NCBI GenBank assembly: GCA_018397055.1
Contig: JAGTQS010000006.1
Span: 1-33,627 of the forward strand
DNA: 33,627 nt
From: Candidatus Bathyarchaeota archaeon
GTDB taxonomy: Archaea > Thermoproteota > Bathyarchaeia > Bathyarchaeales > DTEX01
Reading direction: 5' to 3'
Both the position numbers and the translations under genes were made by a program. The notes under the pieces are model-generated. The model saw only the letters and a program-made list of their open reading frames with translations, ran no database searches and was not told where the DNA came from. Below, piece by piece: positions 31,842 through 33,627 of the stretch. The stretch's first letter is position 1; every line of letters begins with the position of its first letter.

Positions 31842-32858
31842 TTAAAACGCAAAATCAGCGAGAAACCTGAGGTAAGGGTTGTTCCATTTGTAGAAGTTTG
31901 TGAAAAATCTTTTTGCAGAATAATATGTTGAGGTCTCAACGGTAACGGAGTTACCACAAAGGCTGCAGCCCTTCGCGAGCTCAGCGAATTGTTTAAGAGG
32001 CTTCGAGCTCAGTATTTCGTTTAGGCTTTGGCTTCGTAGATCGCCTAAGGGGCTACTAGTTTTTTGGCACCAGAAAGGCGTGACTTTTCCGTCTTCTGCT
32101 ACCACTATGTAGATTGATGGTTGAGCGCAAGAATATTTTGTATGATTTATAATGTGCTGTAAATATTCAGAAGAGTTCAACACGTATCTTTCATAGTTTT
32201 TTGTTTCCTGAATTTTTTGGAAGGCGCTTGTTTTTTCGTCAGTTGTCAAGGCAAGTTCCTCATTGTACCCGTCGAACACTTCCATTTGGTCAAATGCAAT
32301 TTTTACTCCCAGCGAACGAGCGAGTTCAACCATTTTCATTGCAGAGTCCAGATTTATCTTGCTTAAGACGCAATTAATCACGGCTCTTCCTCCAGCATCT
32401 CTCAGTTTTATGATGCCTTTTACAGCTTTTTTGAAGGTTCCTTTTTGACCCCGCATTACGTCATGGTATTCCGAGTAATGATCGAGTGAAACGAAGGTGA
32501 GATCTACGAGTTCTGCAAGTCTTTCAGCATTTTCTGGTAGAAGAATTCCGTTTGTGATCATGCTTGTATAAAAGTCGTTTTTACGAGCTTGCTGAAGAAT
32601 TTCGAAAATATCTGGTCTCATGAGAGGTTCTCCGCCCCAAACCAGATAAGCAACAAAGTTAAGGTCTTTCGCTTCATCAAGCATTCGGAAAACCTCACTT
32701 TTTTTCATCTCATTATTATTCAACGGTTTCTTCCACAGATTGCAGATCTTGCAACGGCAGTTGCACCTTGAGGTTACGGAATGCGTCAAAATGACTGGTT
32801 TATGCGTCCAAAAACGTGAAAGCATGTATTTTAAGGAAATTCCCAAATACCGCTTCAT
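31842..32858 (-). CDS. radical SAM protein, MoaA/PqqE-like
   Basis: This 338-residue protein has the radical SAM cluster motif C32-x3-C36-x2-C39 (SRCNCRCKIC), the SAM-binding GGEP in VWGGEPLMRPD, and a long barrel. Its C-terminal quarter contains further cysteines (SCAQPS, FWCQKT and GCSLCGN), suggestive of a reduced SPASM-type auxiliary cluster region. Relatives modify peptides or build cofactors, but no precursor peptide or partner is recognised beside it. ATG at 32858 is chosen, since the frame open further upstream (TTG at 32924) adds a poor, uncharacteristic head. It converges with the HAD gene across nine bases. Confidence 0.85.
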   Translation of the reverse strand: MKRYLGISLKYMLSRFWTHKPVILTHSVTSRCNCRCKICNLWKKPLNNNEMKKSEVFRMLDEAKDLNFVAYLVWGGEPLMRPDIFEILQQARKNDFYTSMITNGILLPENAERLAELVDLTFVSLDHYSEYHDVMRGQKGTFKKAVKGIIKLRDAGGRAVINCVLSKINLDSAMKMVELARSLGVKIAFDQMEVFDGYNEELALTTDEKTSAFQKIQETKNYERYVLNSSEYLQHIINHTKYSCAQPSIYIVVAEDGKVTPFWCQKTSSPLGDLRSQSLNEILSSKPLKQFAELAKGCSLCGNSVTVETSTYYSAKRFFTNFYKWNNPYLRFLADFAF

Positions 32859-33376
32859 CCAACCATTTCCTTTAAAAATACAAGATGCATATACAAGGTC
32901 TATATTAACCTTAAGAATGATCAATCAACCCTATTCTGAAAATTCAAACCAGCATAAATGGAAGCCCATAGAAAAAGGATTCGACGCAGAACCTCCAAAA
33001 AATGTTAACAAATACATACGTGGCAAAAAACATCAAACCCAACTGCGCGTGATAATCACCTTTGAAACACGTGTTCCAACAATATCGTTACTCGCACACA
33101 AGTCAAACTCAACTCCAATCTACAAACTATATATTGTGTCCATGAATAATTCTCCTTAAAAAAGGTCTATTGGGCTGAGAAGAAAAAACGTCACAGTTGT
33201 TTGGCGCCCTGGCCTAGATACGAACTCGGGTTTAAACTCGGAAAACTAAGTTGACATGTTTTTGTTAAAATTTTGAAGTTGAAAACTTCACGATCTCATG
33301 AAGAAAGCGGAAGAGGTTGATAGCGATACGTAGAAATAGAAGAATGCTATTTGAAAATTAGCGAGAAAGGAAAAAT
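32859..33376. other. gene-poor stretch with a doubtful 80-residue frame
   Basis: A plus-strand frame from ATG at 32917 to 33159 could encode a basic 80-residue protein, but it has no ribosome site, no recognisable motif and an unremarkable composition. It is listed only as a possibility or a gene remnant. The remainder shows no gene, tRNA or repeat that I can support. Confidence 0.25.
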
Positions 33377-33520
33377 ATGGGTAGTGAAATAAAAGAACTC
33401 ATAAGCGAACTTAGGGCACTCTACGTGCTTGTGAGAGGTGTACTTTTCTTCATCTTCTTGATGTTCATCGGAGAACTTGTAGCAACTCCCGAGAATACAA
33501 TAAATTGCTTTGTGGATTAA
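33377..33520 (+). CDS. 47-residue small membrane protein
   Basis: This short frame starts with ATG at 33377 and ends with TAA at 33518-33520. The product has an amphipathic head (GSEIKELISELRALYVLVR, residues 2-20), one hydrophobic span (about 21-36, VLFFIFLMFIGELV) and a short polar tail. GAAAGG at 33365-33370 lies six bases upstream as a ribosome site. The composition is typical of a real membrane peptide. No family is recognised. The 107 bases after it to the window edge hold nothing that I can identify. Confidence 0.5.
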   Translation: MGSEIKELISELRALYVLVRGVLFFIFLMFIGELVATPENTINCFVD

Positions 33521-33627
33521 CTAGGCTAATGAGACTGTGAATTATCCATTTTTTGAAATAAATTGACGAAATAGGCAAGAATTTTAGTTCTTTTCGCTAT
33601 TTTCGAATAAGCCTAAGAACAGGTTAA

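Noticed and set aside
1-33627. CRISPR array, prophage or toxin-antitoxin locus
   Set aside because: No regularly spaced repeats, phage structural genes, integrase or recognisable toxin pair were seen. The only repeats are the MITE copies, the inverted-repeat element and the short palindromes listed.

Overview
The window looks like a chromosomal segment of an archaeon, probably a TACK-group lineage such as Bathyarchaeia; the exact lineage is inference. The evidence is a prefoldin beta subunit followed by a DUF3194 gene, an archaeal AMP phosphorylase, a tungsten-type aldehyde:ferredoxin oxidoreductase with a four-cluster ferredoxin, TATA boxes placed for leaderless or short-leader transcripts, many TTG/GTG starts, and a tRNA-Arg gene with two introns that fold into bulge-helix-bulge motifs.

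Left part (1-8230). An AT-rich, gene-free stretch with palindromes leads into a broken KaiC/RecA-like gene and a winged-helix/roadblock gene. A compact housekeeping run follows: pfdB, DUF3194 and a DHH phosphoesterase, all overlapping. Convergent to it are a large transaldolase-like protein and a pair consisting of a beta-CASP metallo-beta-lactamase-fold nuclease and an alpha/beta hydrolase with an extra C-terminal domain.

Glycyl-radical block (8419-11870, minus strand). A 37-residue single-pass membrane peptide with a strong Shine-Dalgarno precedes a glycyl-radical activating enzyme and a glycyl-radical enzyme whose active-site loop has Cys but not the Cys-x-Glu of most non-PFL members. Upstream are a cation efflux protein with three tandem C-terminal domains and a zinc-ribbon membrane protein.

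Carbohydrate block (14548-22754). A GH4 glycosidase, a deacetylase-like protein, an FGGY kinase and a fucose/arabinose-isomerase-like protein run leftwards as one unit. A class I aldolase and a DUF362 protein face them. Together they suggest sugar release, isomerisation, phosphorylation and aldol cleavage. ThyX is divergent from this block.

Right part (23679-33627). After the two-intron tRNA come an iron-type alcohol dehydrogenase, a D-2-hydroxyacid dehydrogenase, an AOR with its ferredoxin, AMP phosphorylase, a HAD hydrolase, a radical SAM protein and a 47-residue membrane peptide. The redox enzymes could handle aldehydes and hydroxyacids from the sugar block, but this is inference.

The most striking non-coding signal is a family of three 134-135 bp MITE-like elements (16350-16483, 17877-18010, 28989-29123). 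They share 19-bp terminal inverted repeats and each has its own perfect 7-bp target duplication. A different 146-bp inverted-repeat element with possible TA duplications lies at 29302-29447. No transposase is present in the window.
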